This document shows, piece after piece, positions 44,818 through 56,130 of a stretch of DNA of 64,000 nt. Under the pieces are notes generated by a model. It saw nothing but the letters and a program-made list of their open reading frames with translations. It was not told the origin of the DNA and ran no database searches. Source of the DNA: Cepaea nemoralis. Taxonomy: Eukaryota > Mollusca > Gastropoda > Stylommatophora > Helicidae. The position numbers were made by a program, and so were the translations under genes. The DNA is taken from NCBI GenBank assembly GCA_014155875.1, contig JACEFZ010027108.1, forward strand, positions 1 to 64,000, read 5' to 3'. Within the stretch, counting starts at the first letter, position 1. The number at the start of each line of letters is the position of its first letter.

Positions 44818-45035
44818 ATTATGTGTCTTCGTGGTAAAGTTGTAAAGTCACGTTCTGAAAGTTGTGGGTTAGATTCTGGATTCTGTTGTTTGGTACATGA
44901 GTGTAGTTTTATCGGAGACAAGGGTCGTCGCTGGAGCTATGGAGTTTGTGCTTTGTGTGACGCTTTCGGCAGGTCACCCTGTGGTAAGAGACCGAGCAGT
45001 TTGTGATGAAACCCAATGCAATAAATCCTTTTTTT
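44818..45035 (+). mobile_element. SINE family S5
   Basis: TTTGTGCTTTGTGTGACGCT, TTCGGCAGGTCACCCTGTGG and AAGAGACCGAGCAGT correspond in order to 28955-29140 and, inverted, to 63850-64000. Confidence 0.7.
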
Positions 45036-45589
45036 TCGGTTCGATTTCACCATTACCCCTACCCTTTTAACCTCAGAGGAGAAGTTATATTAGGGTCCAT
45101 CGCCTGGCTCAGATTAATTCAGAATATTCCTGTGACCGAGCCAGCCACAAATAGGGTATCAGTTTGAAGGTAATTGTTGTCCAGTTGGGGTAATGACCTA
45201 AAAGTCTACCCTCTCGCCAATAAACCTGTAAAGCCTTTATTTTATACGTGGAGATGATGTAAAGCAGAATTTGTACGTCAGCTTTCTCCATCTGCAAGGT
45301 GTTCACACATATGTTTACTATACATATTCATGAAGTAAGAGATTTGTCAACTTATATTACGTCCATTGAATACATTGATGTCTGATTTTCCTGATATCTA
45401 GTATATGCGCCATTTGTCCATTCTCATTTATGTCTGATGTGCTGGGTGAGGACTGAAATCTGCCATTTACAGGCAGAAGTTTTATAGTGTATTTGGGGAA
45501 ATAAGCTATTTATAAGATGTATATTTGATCTATCCTGACAGAATGTAATTTGAGGGTAGAAATTGCCTTTGAAGGCAGACAAGTTTGCT

Positions 45590-45790
45590 GTATAGGGGCA
45601 GATAATTTACTGTATAGTGGCAGACAGTTATATCAAGGGCAGATAATTTTATGTACAGTGGCAGAAAGTGTCATTAAGGGCAGACAATTTTCTGTATAGT
45701 TGCAGAAACTGTAATCAAAGGCAGACAATTTGCTTTATATTGGCAGAAAGTGCCATCAAGGGCAGACTATTTGCTGTATATTGGTGGAAT
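45590..45790. repeat. Degenerate tandem repeat, about 42-46 bp x 4-5
   Basis: GGGCAGATAATTT...GTATAGTGGCAGA-like units recur with indels. 45036-45589 and 45791-46137 show nothing else recognisable. Confidence 0.7.
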
Positions 45791-46365
45791 CTTAATTTGG
45801 AGTGATGAAAATATGCCCTTTCGAGGGTGGAATAGTTTATAAATAATGGCACAAAAGTTGTATTTTGTTGGCAGAAAAAGATATAGTTTCAGGCATGTAT
45901 CATGCCACATAAAAGCAGAAACTTCCCTTTATGTAGGGAGAAATGTAACAGACTGAACGGTGTCTTGAAGTGGTAACTGGCTATAGATCTATGATGTGAC
46001 AGCGCCATCATATTTTGTAGCTCTGAATGCACGAAGGAATAGGTGGCTTGTTTTTCCCGCTCTTAGCAAGACGACGAACGCAGGTGTCAAACTCTCATCA
46101 AAAGAAACTCTACTCATAAAGAAAACTGCTTCAACAGCAGTGGTACCTCGGGTTACGAACTTAATTTGTTCCAGAACTCGGTTCGTAACCCGAAACGTTC
46201 ATTACCCGAAACATTTAAATCAATGAAATAAAGAATTGTTCTTATTTATTAACATCCGGTAGTTTACCCGACAAAACGCAAAGAATACATGTACTTCACG
46301 TATTAAATAAAGAGAAAGAAAACAACCAATTGAATTAAATGTAAAATAAAACAAACAACAAAGAT

Positions 46366-46653
46366 TTAGTCTATCTTTATTACCAAGTAAACGATCATGG
46401 GAAATTTGTCACTTTCTTTGTTATTCTGAATCATTAGTTCAGGAGTATCTTGTCGCTGTTTCTTGGCAGCTGACTGGGAATCTTTCTGCACCAAGAAACT
46501 ATCAAGGGAAATTTGTCGCTTCCTTTGCTGGAGAATCTTTCTGAAGTGGGCCATGGTGTTATCATTCATCAGGTTTACTGCCCTGTTAGCAACAGGTTTG
46601 TTTTGATGATGGTTCACAATGAAGTCTTCGACGTCTGCCCACTTGCTGCACAT
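46366..46653 (-). pseudogene. Tigger transposase C-terminal remnant
   Basis: A frame of about 95 codons reads MCSKWADVEDFIVNHHQNKP through SLDSFLVQK. In Tigger/jerky proteins this segment follows the DDE_1 domain. No catalytic residue is present. It is a relic, not an enzyme. Confidence 0.8.
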
Positions 46654-46799
46654 TTATTTAATCCTGGCAGTAAACGGTCACTGACTCCTCATCATCGGAA
46701 GACTGCTCCTCTAATGTCTTTAGCTGTTCATTCTGAAGACCCAGAAGCTCATCTGAAGTACTGATTTTACTGTACGTGATCGTTTGTCTTCACCGTTAC

Positions 46800-46904
<105 letters not shown>

Positions 46905-47429
46905 TTCGTTCGTAACCCGAGGCACTGTTTGTTACCCGAGACATAAAATTTTCGAAGTTGTTGTTCGTGACCTGAGGCGTTCGTAACCCGAGGTACATTT
47001 CACAACAGAAAGCAAACAGTTTAGCAAACGTGTACTCCATTTTAAATCCAGCACTCCAGATAAAACAACAACAGTTGTATATATGAAATATATAACACTT
47101 GAAGATTGAAATGAATTCATACATGTAAAATTATATATGTATAGACAAGCATATTATTTCTGTTTTATTTTATTTATAAAGCTAACATTATAATATTCTA
47201 ATTATAGCTGATGTAGGACAGGGTGAATTGGAAGGCAGTGTTTCGAAGCTTGTATTTCTTTTTCCGAAATTTGTAAACAAATTATAGTTTTTATACCAGG
47301 GGCGTGTTTTCTTTTAGTTTCTTTCCTGTTTGTAGAATGCTTGCTTTGTTCCTATAGAGTTTGAATCTTGAGAAATATCCACAATAAATATTGTCCGAAT
47401 CTGGGTGGCTCATGTTTTGATGGTCACGT

Positions 47430-48110
47430 GAGGTGGTGTGTGGGATAGGCTTGCTGGGCACGTGGGGTGATATGTGGGATGGGGTTGCTGGACACGTGGG
47501 TGGTGTGTGGGATGGGCTTGCTGGACATGGGGTGGTGTGTGGGATAGGCTTGCTGAACATGTGGGGTGGTGTGTGGGATGGGCTTGCTGGACATGGGGTT
47601 ATGTGTGGGATGGGCTTGCTGAACATGTGGGGTGGTGTGTGGGATGGGCTTGCTGGACATGGGGTTATGTGTGGGATGGGCTTGCTGAACATGTGGGGTG
47701 GTGTGTGGGATGGGCTTGCTGGACATGGGGTTATGTGTGGGATGGGCTTGCTGAACATGTGGGGTGGTGTGTGGGATGGGCTTGCTGGACATGGGGTTAT
47801 GTGTGGGATGGGCTTGCTGAACATGTGGTGTGGTGTGTGGGATGGGCTTGCTGGAAGAGAGGTGGTTTGTGAGATGGGCATGCTGGACACATGCGGTGGT
47901 GTATGTAATGGGCTTGCTGGACACATGGAGTGGGCTTGCTGGACACATCAGGTTGTTTTGGGATGGGCTTGCTGGACACATCGGGTTGTTGTGGGATGGG
48001 CTTGCTGGACACATCAGGTTGTTGTGGGATGGGCTTGCTGGACACATCGGGTTGTTGTGGGATGGGCTTGCTGGACACGTCGGGTTGTTGTGGGATGGGC
48101 TTGCTGGTTT
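47430..48110. repeat. 33-bp minisatellite with 66-bp higher order
   Basis: GGGATGGGCTTGCTGGACA recurs about every 33 bp. From 47556 to 47820, alternating GGACATGGGG and GAACATGTGG units give an exact 66-bp higher-order period. From 47935 to 48100, a pure 33-bp unit (CTTGCTGGACACATCGGGTT plus GTTGTGGGATGGG) takes over. Long open frames on both strands, including (GLLDTSGCCGM)n, follow from the multiple-of-three period. Confidence 0.93.
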
Positions 48111-48304
48111 TGGCGGCAAAATTAGAAATTGGGCCTGCTCTGTGTCGAAGGGCTTATGGATGCAATTCCTACTCCCACATAATGCGTTCAAAACACAGCT
48201 GCAGGCCATTTGGAAGCACACCGCCTTGCATTGATTTTCATACAATGGGATGGGTGTCGGTCCTTCAGAAAGAAATGAACATTGCCATTGTCCAGTTTAT
48301 ACAG

Positions 48305-48866
48305 GCACAACATCAAGATATAGCCATGGTACGACATGTACAATGAAATCACAGGATACACAACATCAAGATATGGTCATGGTACGACATGTACAATGAA
48401 ATCACAGGATACACAACATCAAGATATAGCCATGGTACGACATGTACAATGAAATCACATGATACACAACATCAAGATATAGCCATGGTACGACATTTAC
48501 AATGAAATCACATGATACACAACATCAAGATATAGTCATGATTCGACATGTACAATGAAATCACATGATACACAACATCAAGATATAGTCAGTGATTCGA
48601 CATGTACAATGAAGGCACAGGATATACAACATCAAGATATAGCCATGGTACGACATGTACAATGAAATCACATGATGCACAACATCAAGATATAGTCATG
48701 ATTCGACATGTACAATGAAATCACATGATACACAACATCAAGATATAGTCATGATTCGACATGTACAATGAGATCACATGATACACAACATCAAGATATG
48801 GTCATGGTACAACGTGTACAATGAAGGCACAGGATACACAACACGATATAGTCATGATAAAACATG
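48305..48866. repeat. 53-bp minisatellite, left part
   Basis: ACAACATCAAGATATAGCCA recurs every 53 bp for about ten units. The array is interrupted at 48867 by a mariner fold-back and resumes at 50412-50505. Confidence 0.93.
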
Positions 48867-48868
48867 TA

Positions 48869-50409
48869 TGAGGGTAAGTTAATAAGTAAATCACAAATGG
48901 CTGTAGAAAAATAACTACACATGATAACAACTTGAAACCAGTTTATTTTTATACAAACCTTGCTTGTTTATTTCTCAGCACAATTTCCACCAACATTGAT
49001 GCACTTGTCCCATCGTTTTATCAGTCCTCCCAAACCGGCTGCGTAGAACTGCATGCTTTGTTTTCATTTACCGGCCATCCCACAGAACTGTGTGACTTAC
49101 TTATTGACTCGCTCTCGTAACTTTTTCTACCCAGCTTTGCACCGCTTTACGGGACAAATATTTGTCAGCATAAACACTGACAACCCACCTTGGCGGGAGA
49201 CATTTCGCGAATGACGCCGAAGTTGAATGTGAAGTGAAAACGTGGTTTAGAAAACAGAGCACGCAGTTCTATACAGCCGGTTTGGGAGGACTGATAAAAC
49301 TATGGGATTCTTCTTCTTCTTTCGTTCACTTGAAATATGTCTATAACTGCAATGTTGTCTCTTGTATAAATGAATCTAACAGTTTTTTTTTTAGTTCACT
49401 CAGCGGTCCATAGAGTTTATCTTCCACTGTTGTCTCTCTAGGCCAGAAAGTTCGCCTGGATATGTTGTAGTCTGGGCAATCCTGGAGTATGTGCTCTGCT
49501 GTCTTTGACGCCAAACCACATGTGCACATGATTGAGTCACCAATCTTGAATTTTGTATACATGTGGTTGCGTAATATATTGTGTCCTGTTCTGAGGCGCA
49601 GAATAATGACTTGTTCTGGTCTGTCCATAACGTGGTAGTCGTCTTGAGTAGGGTTTAGTTGTCTTCTGACTGATTTGATCATTCTTTTCTTTTGGTGGAA
49701 TGTAATGGGCACATCAGGCTGTTCTTCTTTTGCTCCTTCCTTAGCCAATTCGATCAGCTCTGTCGTTTCCGGGGACTCCACAGTGGGATGGTATCCACTG
49801 TATGGTGACCTTAATGCTGACTGCTAAGTTCAGAAAGTAGTGTCCTTAGAACTGGTAATTTCCCAGACAAGGAGCTGCCTCTATTACTGATTTTGCATCT
49901 GTCAATATCACCACAGGTTGTGTACCATGGCTGGTATTTTGTAATTTCTCTATTGCTATCTTGATTGCCTCAATTTCAGCATCATAGTTATGGCAGTACT
50001 TTCCTGTTGGAACTCTGACCGTATCCCTAGTATTATTTGGATATTCTGTATACACTCCCGCTCCTCCATTTCGAACATTTGCGCTGACCCATCTGTGTAG
50101 ACTCGGATCCAGAGATACTGTGGGTATTTGTTATCAAGGAAGCTGAGAGTAGCTGTTCTGCGCTGTACACTGTTCTGTTCTTCCTGATCAAATATGCCTC
50201 TCACTTTTGTCTGGATTTGTAGTGATAGTCTATGTTCATCGTTTCATGGAGTTCGCTCTGGAATATGGGATAAGTGCATCAATGTTGGTGGAAATTATAT
50301 TGAGAAATAAAGGGATAATGTATGTATAAAAATAAACTGGTTTCAAGTTGTTATCATATTTAGTTATTTTTCTACAGCCATTTGTGACTTACTTATTAAC
50401 CTACCCTCG
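48869..50409. mobile_element. Palindromic mariner-derived element (1541 bp) with nested LINE
   Basis: Inverted ends of about 85 bp are nearly identical: left TGAGGGTAAGTTAATAAGTA, right read inward CGAGGGTAGGTTAATAAGTA. Flanking TA is duplicated (48867-48868, 50410-50411), and the array sequence CATGTACAATGA is restored exactly when the element is removed. Two mariner C-termini face outward: minus strand about 48975-49060 (FYAAGLGGLIKRWDKCINVG) and plus strand about 49280-50322 ending KCINVGGNYIEK. The catalytic core is absent. Confidence 0.88.
49308..50263 (-). mobile_element. LINE-C, 5'-truncated, inserted in the mariner
   Basis: TATGGGA is repeated at both edges (49301-49307, 50264-50270). 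On the minus strand, RNase H pieces VYTDGSAQ, DAEIEAIKIAIEKL and LTDAKSVIEA come first, then LRLRTGHNILRNHMYTK and CTCGLASKTAEHILQDCP. The 3' end is GTGAACGAAAGAAGAAGAAG. Frames are broken near 50050 and 49855. It matches 42849-43160 over the tail. Confidence 0.9.
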
Positions 50410-50411
50410 TA

Positions 50412-50505
50412 CAATGAAGACACAGGATACAAAACATTAAGATATAGTCATACAGCATGAACAATGAAGACACATGATACACACCATCAAGATATAGTCT
50501 TGCAT
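50412..50505. repeat. 53-bp minisatellite, right part
   Basis: CAATGAAGACACAGGATACA and CATCAAGATATAGTC continue the array of 48305-48866 after the mariner insertion. Confidence 0.88.
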
Positions 50506-50574
50506 GCTGCATAGAACCAGTTTTGCAGGATGGAAAACACACTGACTAATAACAAGATGTCAAATGAAACGAGA

Positions 50575-51025
50575 AAAAAATAGTGTTGAAGTGCTACATA
50601 GAACCTATACTTTTGTACGGATGTGAAACGTGGACAATGAGCAGACAAGCTGAAAAACATGTAATGGCGGTGGAAATGTGGCTGCTGAGGAAAATGCAAA
50701 GAATACCACGGACAGAACAGAAAACTAACGAGCAAGTCCTACAAGAAGCCAATGAAAACCGTAAACTGACTAGAAAAATTAGACGAAGACAGTAACAATT
50801 TGTTGGACAAGTTATGAGAAGAAATAAACTAGAGAACTTTCTGACAACTGGCAAAATTGAGGGTAAAAGTATAAGGGGAAGGCAGATAAGTAAATATCTG
50901 GATGCCTTGGTCTCGTGGCATGCATGGTCGAGACAAGAACACGGAGCTGATCCACGACTCTGATGATTGTGTGAGATGGCAAAACATGACCCTCCACGCT
51001 TATCGACACGGCACATGATGATGAA
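50575..51025 (+). mobile_element. RTE-like LINE 3' end
   Basis: Reads ILLYGCETWTMSRQAEKH, VEMWLLRKMQRIPRTEQKTN, then after a stop QFVGQVMRRNKLENFLTTGK. These are the conserved C-terminal motifs of RTE-type endonuclease-reverse transcriptases (YGCETW, MLRI-T-KxTNExxL, GHxMR). The end is CCACGCTTATCGACACGGCA with a GATGATG tail. This is the best of six plus-strand pieces. Confidence 0.85.
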
Positions 51026-51461
51026 TATTTACGCACCGCCTTCGTGCGCATCTAAACACACAAACCCACACAGTTTGACCTTATATGGTCATGCCAGCAT
51101 GAACTGATAGCTATTGTGAAAGAACTCTTTCCCGCGGATCATTAGGGCGTCACACAGTCCCATACTAGAGGCCATTTTACTTCTGATCTGAAATCCAAGA
51201 ACGGTCACATCATTGGGTAGCCACGGGCATTGTTCGGGAGCTCGCAAGTGTGTTGTCTTTCTAGAGGGTGGTCGGTCGTTTCTCTGGATCCGAGCACCAG
51301 GAGCTGCCAAACTATCTAGAGAGTGTCGGTCGTTTCTCAGGATCCCAGCATTACAAGCTGCCAAACTTTCTGTTCGAGTAATCGGAGTTCTGTGGCTATG
51401 TAAGTTAACCCATATTCCGTATTCTATTTGTTTGTATGTTTGTTTTAGGGTCTACTCCTAC

Positions 51462-51510
51462 TATTCTTCTTCTTCTTCTTCTTCTTCTTCTTCTTCTTCT
51501 TCTTCTTCTT

Positions 51511-51540
<30 letters not shown>
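51462..51540. repeat. (TTC)n microsatellite
   Basis: A pure TTC trinucleotide tract of about 79 bp. It could be the tail of a minus-strand LINE or SINE with a GAA-type 3' end, but no body was identified. 51030-51460 shows a short duplication (CGGTCGTTTCTC at 51271 and 51327) and nothing else. Confidence 0.95.
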
Positions 51541-51541
<1 letters not shown>

Positions 51542-51599
51542 GATGCACAAAGAGCACATAAATTATATGCATGATGGCATATCCTGGCGCTACCAACAA

Positions 51600-52590
51600 T
51601 GGCGGATAGGCATAGGGTCATTCAGGCCAAATTGTACCTGAGAGTTGCTGCAGATAGGGATCACCCCTGCTTGAAGCCATGGATATGGTCAAGGGTCATA
51701 GACTAAGACGAAGAAGGTGCTGGATGGCACAGGCGGAAATATCTATACGTCAGGTGTGTGATCTAGAGACCATCAATCATGAAAAAGAGTGAGTTGAAGT
51801 ACCGGCAGACAGGACGGACTGGCACAATGTAATAGTAACACTGGGTCGTGAGTGCAGAGAATGGGCAGCGGGCCGCACAGAGTTTGAGGTGCAACAACTG
51901 ATCCAGAGCTAACACACATCAAGGTGACATAGTGATCTATACTGATGGGTCAGTGGTGAGAAACAGACGGAGTGGTTGGGGTTTCATTGCGAAGGCTAAT
52001 GGATGATTCTTGAAAAAGGAGAGTAGGGCATGTGAGGCTACGACCTCCAGCATGAGAATGGAGGTGGAAGCAGTCACAGCGGCATTCCGTTGGTTAGAAG
52101 AGACCACTGCAACACACATTGTCTTCATCACTAACTCAAGGAGTATGCTTAGTAAAGTGGAGAAAGGAATTTTTCGTGTGGAACGGCTCACCTCGCTTCA
52201 AAGGTCACAGATTGTAAGAGTTGTATGAATTTTTTTGCTTTGGCCATGCGGGAGTGCGAGGGAATGAACAGGCTGATAGGCTGGCAGGGAATGCACCTCT
52301 TGGTGATCGATTACATATGGACAAGTTAGACGTGATCGTGCACATGTGGGACTAGGTGGAGAATGCGGAGGAACAGATTGAGAACCTGTATGTGTAAAGA
52401 ATGAGATTGCGGGGGAACTGACAGGGGTTCTGGTAGAATCTTAAAACTGAGAGGGAAGACCAGGAGAACTTTCAATCAGACAGCGGTGGGAATGATTAGT
52501 AGTGTGACTCTTCGCTGACTGTTGAATGAGGGGACGGAGCGCATAAGGGAATGTCCTAGTGCAGTGATGTCGGTTCTTAGCTCAACTCAA
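51600..52590 (+). mobile_element. LINE-B 3' part (linker, RNase H, 3' end)
   Basis: It runs from ATAGGCATAGGGTCATTCAG through GTGTGATCTAGAGACC (the uninterrupted equivalent of the LTR target at 12668/18058) to RNase H: VIYTDGSVVRNRRSGWGF, RMEVEAVTAAFRWLEE, IVFITNSRSML and GNEQADRLAGNA. The terminus is GATGTCGGTTCTTAGCTCAA. Several stops and shifts make it inactive. Confidence 0.88.
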
Positions 52591-52764
52591 CTCATAAAGT
52601 CCTCCCTTTAAACTCTACCAATGATGCAAATTCAGTGTTAATAACGTATTGTTTTTCTTTTAACAGTCATTTCGGAAAATCCGCAATTGAATCTTTGGAA
52701 GTATTCGGCTAATTCCGGCAAGCAGCATTTTGTCTTCGTTAATCTCAAGATCGTATTTACAACC

Positions 52765-52914
52765 ATGGAGGTCACAGGTCAGTTGAGGGAGCCCCTACTC
52801 CTGCCGTGTCCAGGGCGGGATGATCTGAACCAACTCAGGGACCCCCAGTGCCAGCCGGTTAGATGCACCAGGCTGCCCGACTGGACCGGGATGGACTGCT
52901 GCCAGTACTGGAAG
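52765..52914 (+). CDS. Unknown four-exon gene, exon 1
   Basis: ATG at 52765 begins MEVTGQLREPLLLPCPGRDD and the exon ends DCCQYWK at donor GAAG|GTAGGG (52914/52915) after exactly 50 codons, phase 0. The frame is also open upstream to an acceptor-like TTTCTTTTAACAG at 52666, so 52667-52764 may be 5' UTR or extra coding sequence. There is no signal peptide or membrane segment. The two Cys-containing ends and absence of repeat similarity mark it out from the surrounding LINE debris. The function is not recognised. Confidence 0.7.
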
Positions 52915-53074
52915 GTAGGGAGGGGACTGTAGAGAAAATATAAGGTTGCAGGCGATTCAGATAGGAAGCCATATTTCCATATTTCTATGTGTTAGGTTTG
53001 TTTCGTTAATGGCGAATCTCTTGGTGAAAATGTTTATTACCTTGATGTCAATTAATCAATCAGGTGCCGTCTTC

Positions 53075-53290
53075 ACAATCTAGGCTTGCTGCAATGAATC
53101 TCCAGCACTATCTGTCTCTCGCCCTAACCGTACATTCTGTCAGATTGCAATTCGTTCATCTCTTGATGTTATTTTCCCACTTGTATCGTTGTCTGTCTCT
53201 TGGTCGCTTGCTTTCAACCTTACCCTCCAGTATGGTTTTATACGAGTGTTATGTCCATTAACGTGGCCGAAATATTTCACTTGTATCTTT
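53075..53290 (-). mobile_element. RTE-like LINE 3' fragment, minus strand, intronic
   Basis: Shares ACCGTACATTCTGTCAGA, CATCTCTTGATGTTA and CTTACCCTCCAGT in order with 33420-33640. Up to about 53460 the minus strand may hold more of the same element. Confidence 0.6.
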
Positions 53291-53534
53291 TTTATTTTGT
53301 TCACCAACTCTCTTTTCATACCCAGTTATTCTAGAATCTCTGTACTTAATTGTTTCCAAGAAATACGACATATTCTTCAGTATATCCGCATCTCCAGGGG
53401 CCCTATTCAACTTTCTAATTGCTTGTTCAATGTCCAGGTATCCGCGCCAAATGACTGATTGACACCTTGTCGTCTTGACAGACAATAGTTTGTAAAATTG
53501 AGCTATCTCTCCATAACACAAAGCCTGGGCTGAA

Positions 53535-53564
53535 TTTAGGGATCATATGCTGTCTATGCAGCAT

Positions 53565-53654
<90 letters not shown>

Positions 53655-53830
53655 CCTGCATTACTCCAGAGGAAAGGTAAACCAATACGCCTTGAACAAT
53701 ACAAGCTGCAGAAGCTGCCGGATCAGGCAAAGCAATACCCTAACTGTCTGCATGTCGGAACTTCCATCCTTGACCACTTGCCAACCAAGGCTTACAGCCT
53801 GGTCTATCTTGCCATGACATTTAGTCTTTA
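53535..53830 (+). repeat. Dispersed repeat family R with (CT)n
   Basis: GCAGCATGATCT, a (CT)n tract of about 85 bp (53568-53652), CCAGAGGAAAGGTAAACCAA, then CAGAAGCTGCCGGATCAGGC. The same order occurs at 26690-26860. Here the (CT)n has expanded. Confidence 0.7.
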
Positions 53831-54031
53831 GGCTGCATTTCCTCGCACTAGGGTAAGGCTTGTATCCTCACAATTGCACTCCTCCTTCCAAAACCTTTGG
53901 CACAATGTAGGGTGTCGGGTTTGGTGAGCGCCGCCCAACATTCGGTGCTAACAGAAAGCAGGTAGTACCGTCTACTGTCATACCTAAGACCTGACAACAT
54001 TGGTAGACATTAATTGAGGGTAATTACACAG

Positions 54032-54196
54032 CACGTTGATTGGTCCAGATGAAGAATGTACGGTCAGACATGACACGTTGATTGGTCCAGATGAAATATG
54101 TGCGGTCAGACATGACACGTTGATTGGTCCAGATGAAGAATGTACGGTCAGACATGACACGTTGATTGGTCAACATGAAGTATAGACAATGATACA
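54032..54196. repeat. 42-bp minisatellite, left part
   Basis: CACGTTGATTGGTCCAGATG recurs at 54032, 54074, 54116 and 54158, period exactly 42. Related, more diverged units resume at 54613-54720 after a LINE-B insertion. Confidence 0.9.
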
Positions 54197-54197
54197 C

Positions 54198-54612
54198 AAC
54201 TTCGTGTGGAATGGCTATTTTCGCTTCAGAGGTCACAGATTGTGGCAATGGATTTTTTGGGCCTGGCCATGCGGGAGTGCGGTGGCATGAACAGGCTGAT
54301 AGGCTGGCAGGAAATGCACCTCTTGGTGGAGGATTACTTAAGGACAGGGGACAGGTGGTCGAGCATCTGTGGGACCAGATGGAGGGGGCGGGGGAACATA
54401 TTGAGAACCCGTGTGTGGAAAAAATGATATTGCGGGGTAACAGCGGGGGTTCTGGAAGAATCTCAAAACTGAGAAGGAAGACGGGAGAACTTTCAATCAG
54501 ATAGCGGTGGAAACGATTGGTAGTATGAATCTGGCTGTTGAACGAGGGACGGAGCGCGTATGGGAATGTTCTGAATGCAGTGATGTCGGTTCTTAGCTCA
54601 ACTCAACTCAAC
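54198..54612 (+). mobile_element. LINE-B 3' end inserted in the 42-bp array
   Basis: RNase H C-terminal part CGTGTGGAATGGCTATTTTC, GAACAGGCTGATAGGCTGGC, ending GTCGGTTCTTAGCTCAACTC. No clear target duplication was seen. Confidence 0.85.
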
Positions 54613-54894
54613 TGTCACATAACACGTTGATTGGTCCACGTGAAATATATACAGTGATTCACAACACGTTGATTGGTCCACATAAAGAATACAGTCACAC
54701 ATAACATGTTGATTGGTACATTATGATGGATAGCCAGCCAATCAGATTTGGTGTGGTGATTTTGACAAAATGAGTTTAAGTATACACGAGTATGGGACGC
54801 AGAGGTGTTTCCAAGGCACCAGGACCGGGTTATATACTGGCTAAGACCTATTGACGCGTCCTCGTCGAGCGTCCTGGGCAACAGGTCCCTTCGG

Positions 54895-55125
54895 GGTCCT
54901 GGCTAAAGTCAGTAGGATCGCCGATTCCTCCGAAGTCGGAGAGTATCTGCCTGCACGGCGAGGAACCACCAGTCTGCACACCAATAAGCCAGACATGGGA
55001 CAACGGATACTCACGCAAAGCTCAGGTCCTGTATGACATCACACTGATGTTGGACAACAGGATGCCTTCATCCGACATACAGGACCTTGCGTTGGAGCTC
55101 AAGCCAACGAACACAAGCATGCAAG
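54895..55125 (+). repeat. Dispersed repeat, direct copy of 12184-12385 (inverted there)
   Basis: GAGTATCTGCCTGCACGGCG, CACCAATAAGCCAGACATGG and CATCCGACATACAGGACCTT. It ends CAAGCATGCAAGCAAGC. The ORFs over it are not genes. Confidence 0.7.
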
Positions 55126-55206
55126 CAAGCACACGAGTATTTACATCTGTAGGTGTGTCTGTTTATGTGTGGGGAAAATTGTCGGCAGATTTGACATGCC
55201 AATCAG

Positions 55207-55285
55207 TGTGTGTGTGTGTGTGTGTGTGTGCACGCGCGCGCGCGTGTGTGTGTGTGTGGGGGAGGGGGGGGGGGGCGCCGCGCGC
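55207..55285. repeat. (TG)n, (CG)n and G-run tract
   Basis: A (GT)n stretch, alternating CGCGCG and a run of G lie about 50 bp upstream of exon 2. Alternating purine-pyrimidine of this kind can adopt Z-DNA. Confidence 0.85.
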
Positions 55286-55333
55286 GTATATAAAAACCAC
55301 AGCATATTGGTATCTGCTGTTTTCTACCCCCAG

Positions 55334-55384
55334 AACTCTCCCAACATGTGGACCAATGATGTGGTTCGTGTCGATCGGGTGAAT
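55334..55384 (+). CDS. Unknown four-exon gene, exon 2
   Basis: A 51-bp exon between acceptor TTTTCTACCCCCAG (55333) and donor AAT|GTAAGT (55385). It is phase 0 at both ends and encodes NSPNMWTNDVVRVDRVN. The donor is a perfect consensus. A (TTTG)n tract follows in the intron. The exon is too short to stand alone, and the call rests on splice signals and phase agreement with exons 1 and 3. Confidence 0.65.
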
Positions 55385-55391
55385 GTAAGTT

Positions 55392-55545
55392 GTCTTTTAT
55401 TTGTTTGTTTGTTTGTTTATTTGTTTGTTTGTGTATTAGTTTGTTTGTTTGTTTGTTTGTTTATTTATTTGTTTATTTGTTTTTTGGTTATTTATTTGTT
55501 TGTGTGTGTGTGTTTGTTTGTTTGTTTGTTTGTTGCTCTTTTTGT
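55392..55545. repeat. (TTTG)n-rich intronic tract
   Basis: A degenerate GTTTGTTTATTT repeat. Long open frames over it are low-complexity artefacts. Confidence 0.9.
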
Positions 55546-55614
55546 CTTTCCTCCTTCTGTCTGCTTGGTGCATCTGTTTGTTATTTCCTCTTTCTACATT
55601 TTCTCGTGTTTCTT

Positions 55615-55885
55615 TGCCGGCCAATGAACACCGCAAGCTGATTCGAGAAATTAAACCTAGACAGTCAACATTTGTGGACACGTTAAGAGAAGAAATAAAT
55701 TGCAGAACTTGGTGACAACTGGCAAGATTGAGGGGGAAAGAACAAGGGAAAAGCAGAGAAGTAAATATGTGGATGGCTTGGACACATGGTATGGTAGAGG
55801 CAAGAACACGGAGGTGATCCACGACTCTGAGGATCTTGTGAAATGACGAAACATAATCGCATACGCTTATCGGTATGGCATATGA
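55615..55885 (+). mobile_element. RTE-like LINE 3' fragment, intronic
   Basis: NEHRKLIREIKPRQSTFV, then GTTAAGAGAAGAAATAAATT and CAAGAACACGGAGGTGATCC, matching 50750-51000. Ends near CGCTTATCGGTATGGCA. Confidence 0.8.
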
Positions 55886-55889
55886 TTGT

Positions 55890-56130
55890 GAGGAATTGTG
55901 GCTTAGGGTTAGTGAACGCTGTTTCTCAGTCACAACACCCCGGGGTAGAAGTCCGCAGCAGGCTATTTGGAAGCAGATCGCTTTGCGTTGATATTTGCAA
56001 TGTTATGAATGCGGGCCTCTCATACAGCATTGAGGAAACTACTGAATATAAAATTGCTCAGTAAATCACAAACTTCCAATATAAATGCTGGGAGCGATTG
56101 AGACGTGCTGTAATGGACACTCAGCTAACT
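55890..56130 (+). mobile_element. SINE family S4
   Basis: GTGGCTTAGGGTTAGTGAAC, GAAGCAGATCGCTTTGCGTT and the 3' module TCAGTAAATCACAAACTTCC, ATGCTGGGAGCGATTGAGAC. Confidence 0.7.

Noticed and set aside
47291..48346. ORFs up to 273 codons, Pro/His/Thr-rich or Trp/Gly-rich
   Set aside because: 33-bp minisatellite read in several frames, with no start context, splice site or conserved motif.
55169..55933. Cys/Leu/Phe-rich hydrophobic ORFs that look like membrane proteins
   Set aside because: (TTTG)n and (GT)n low complexity plus an RTE fragment.
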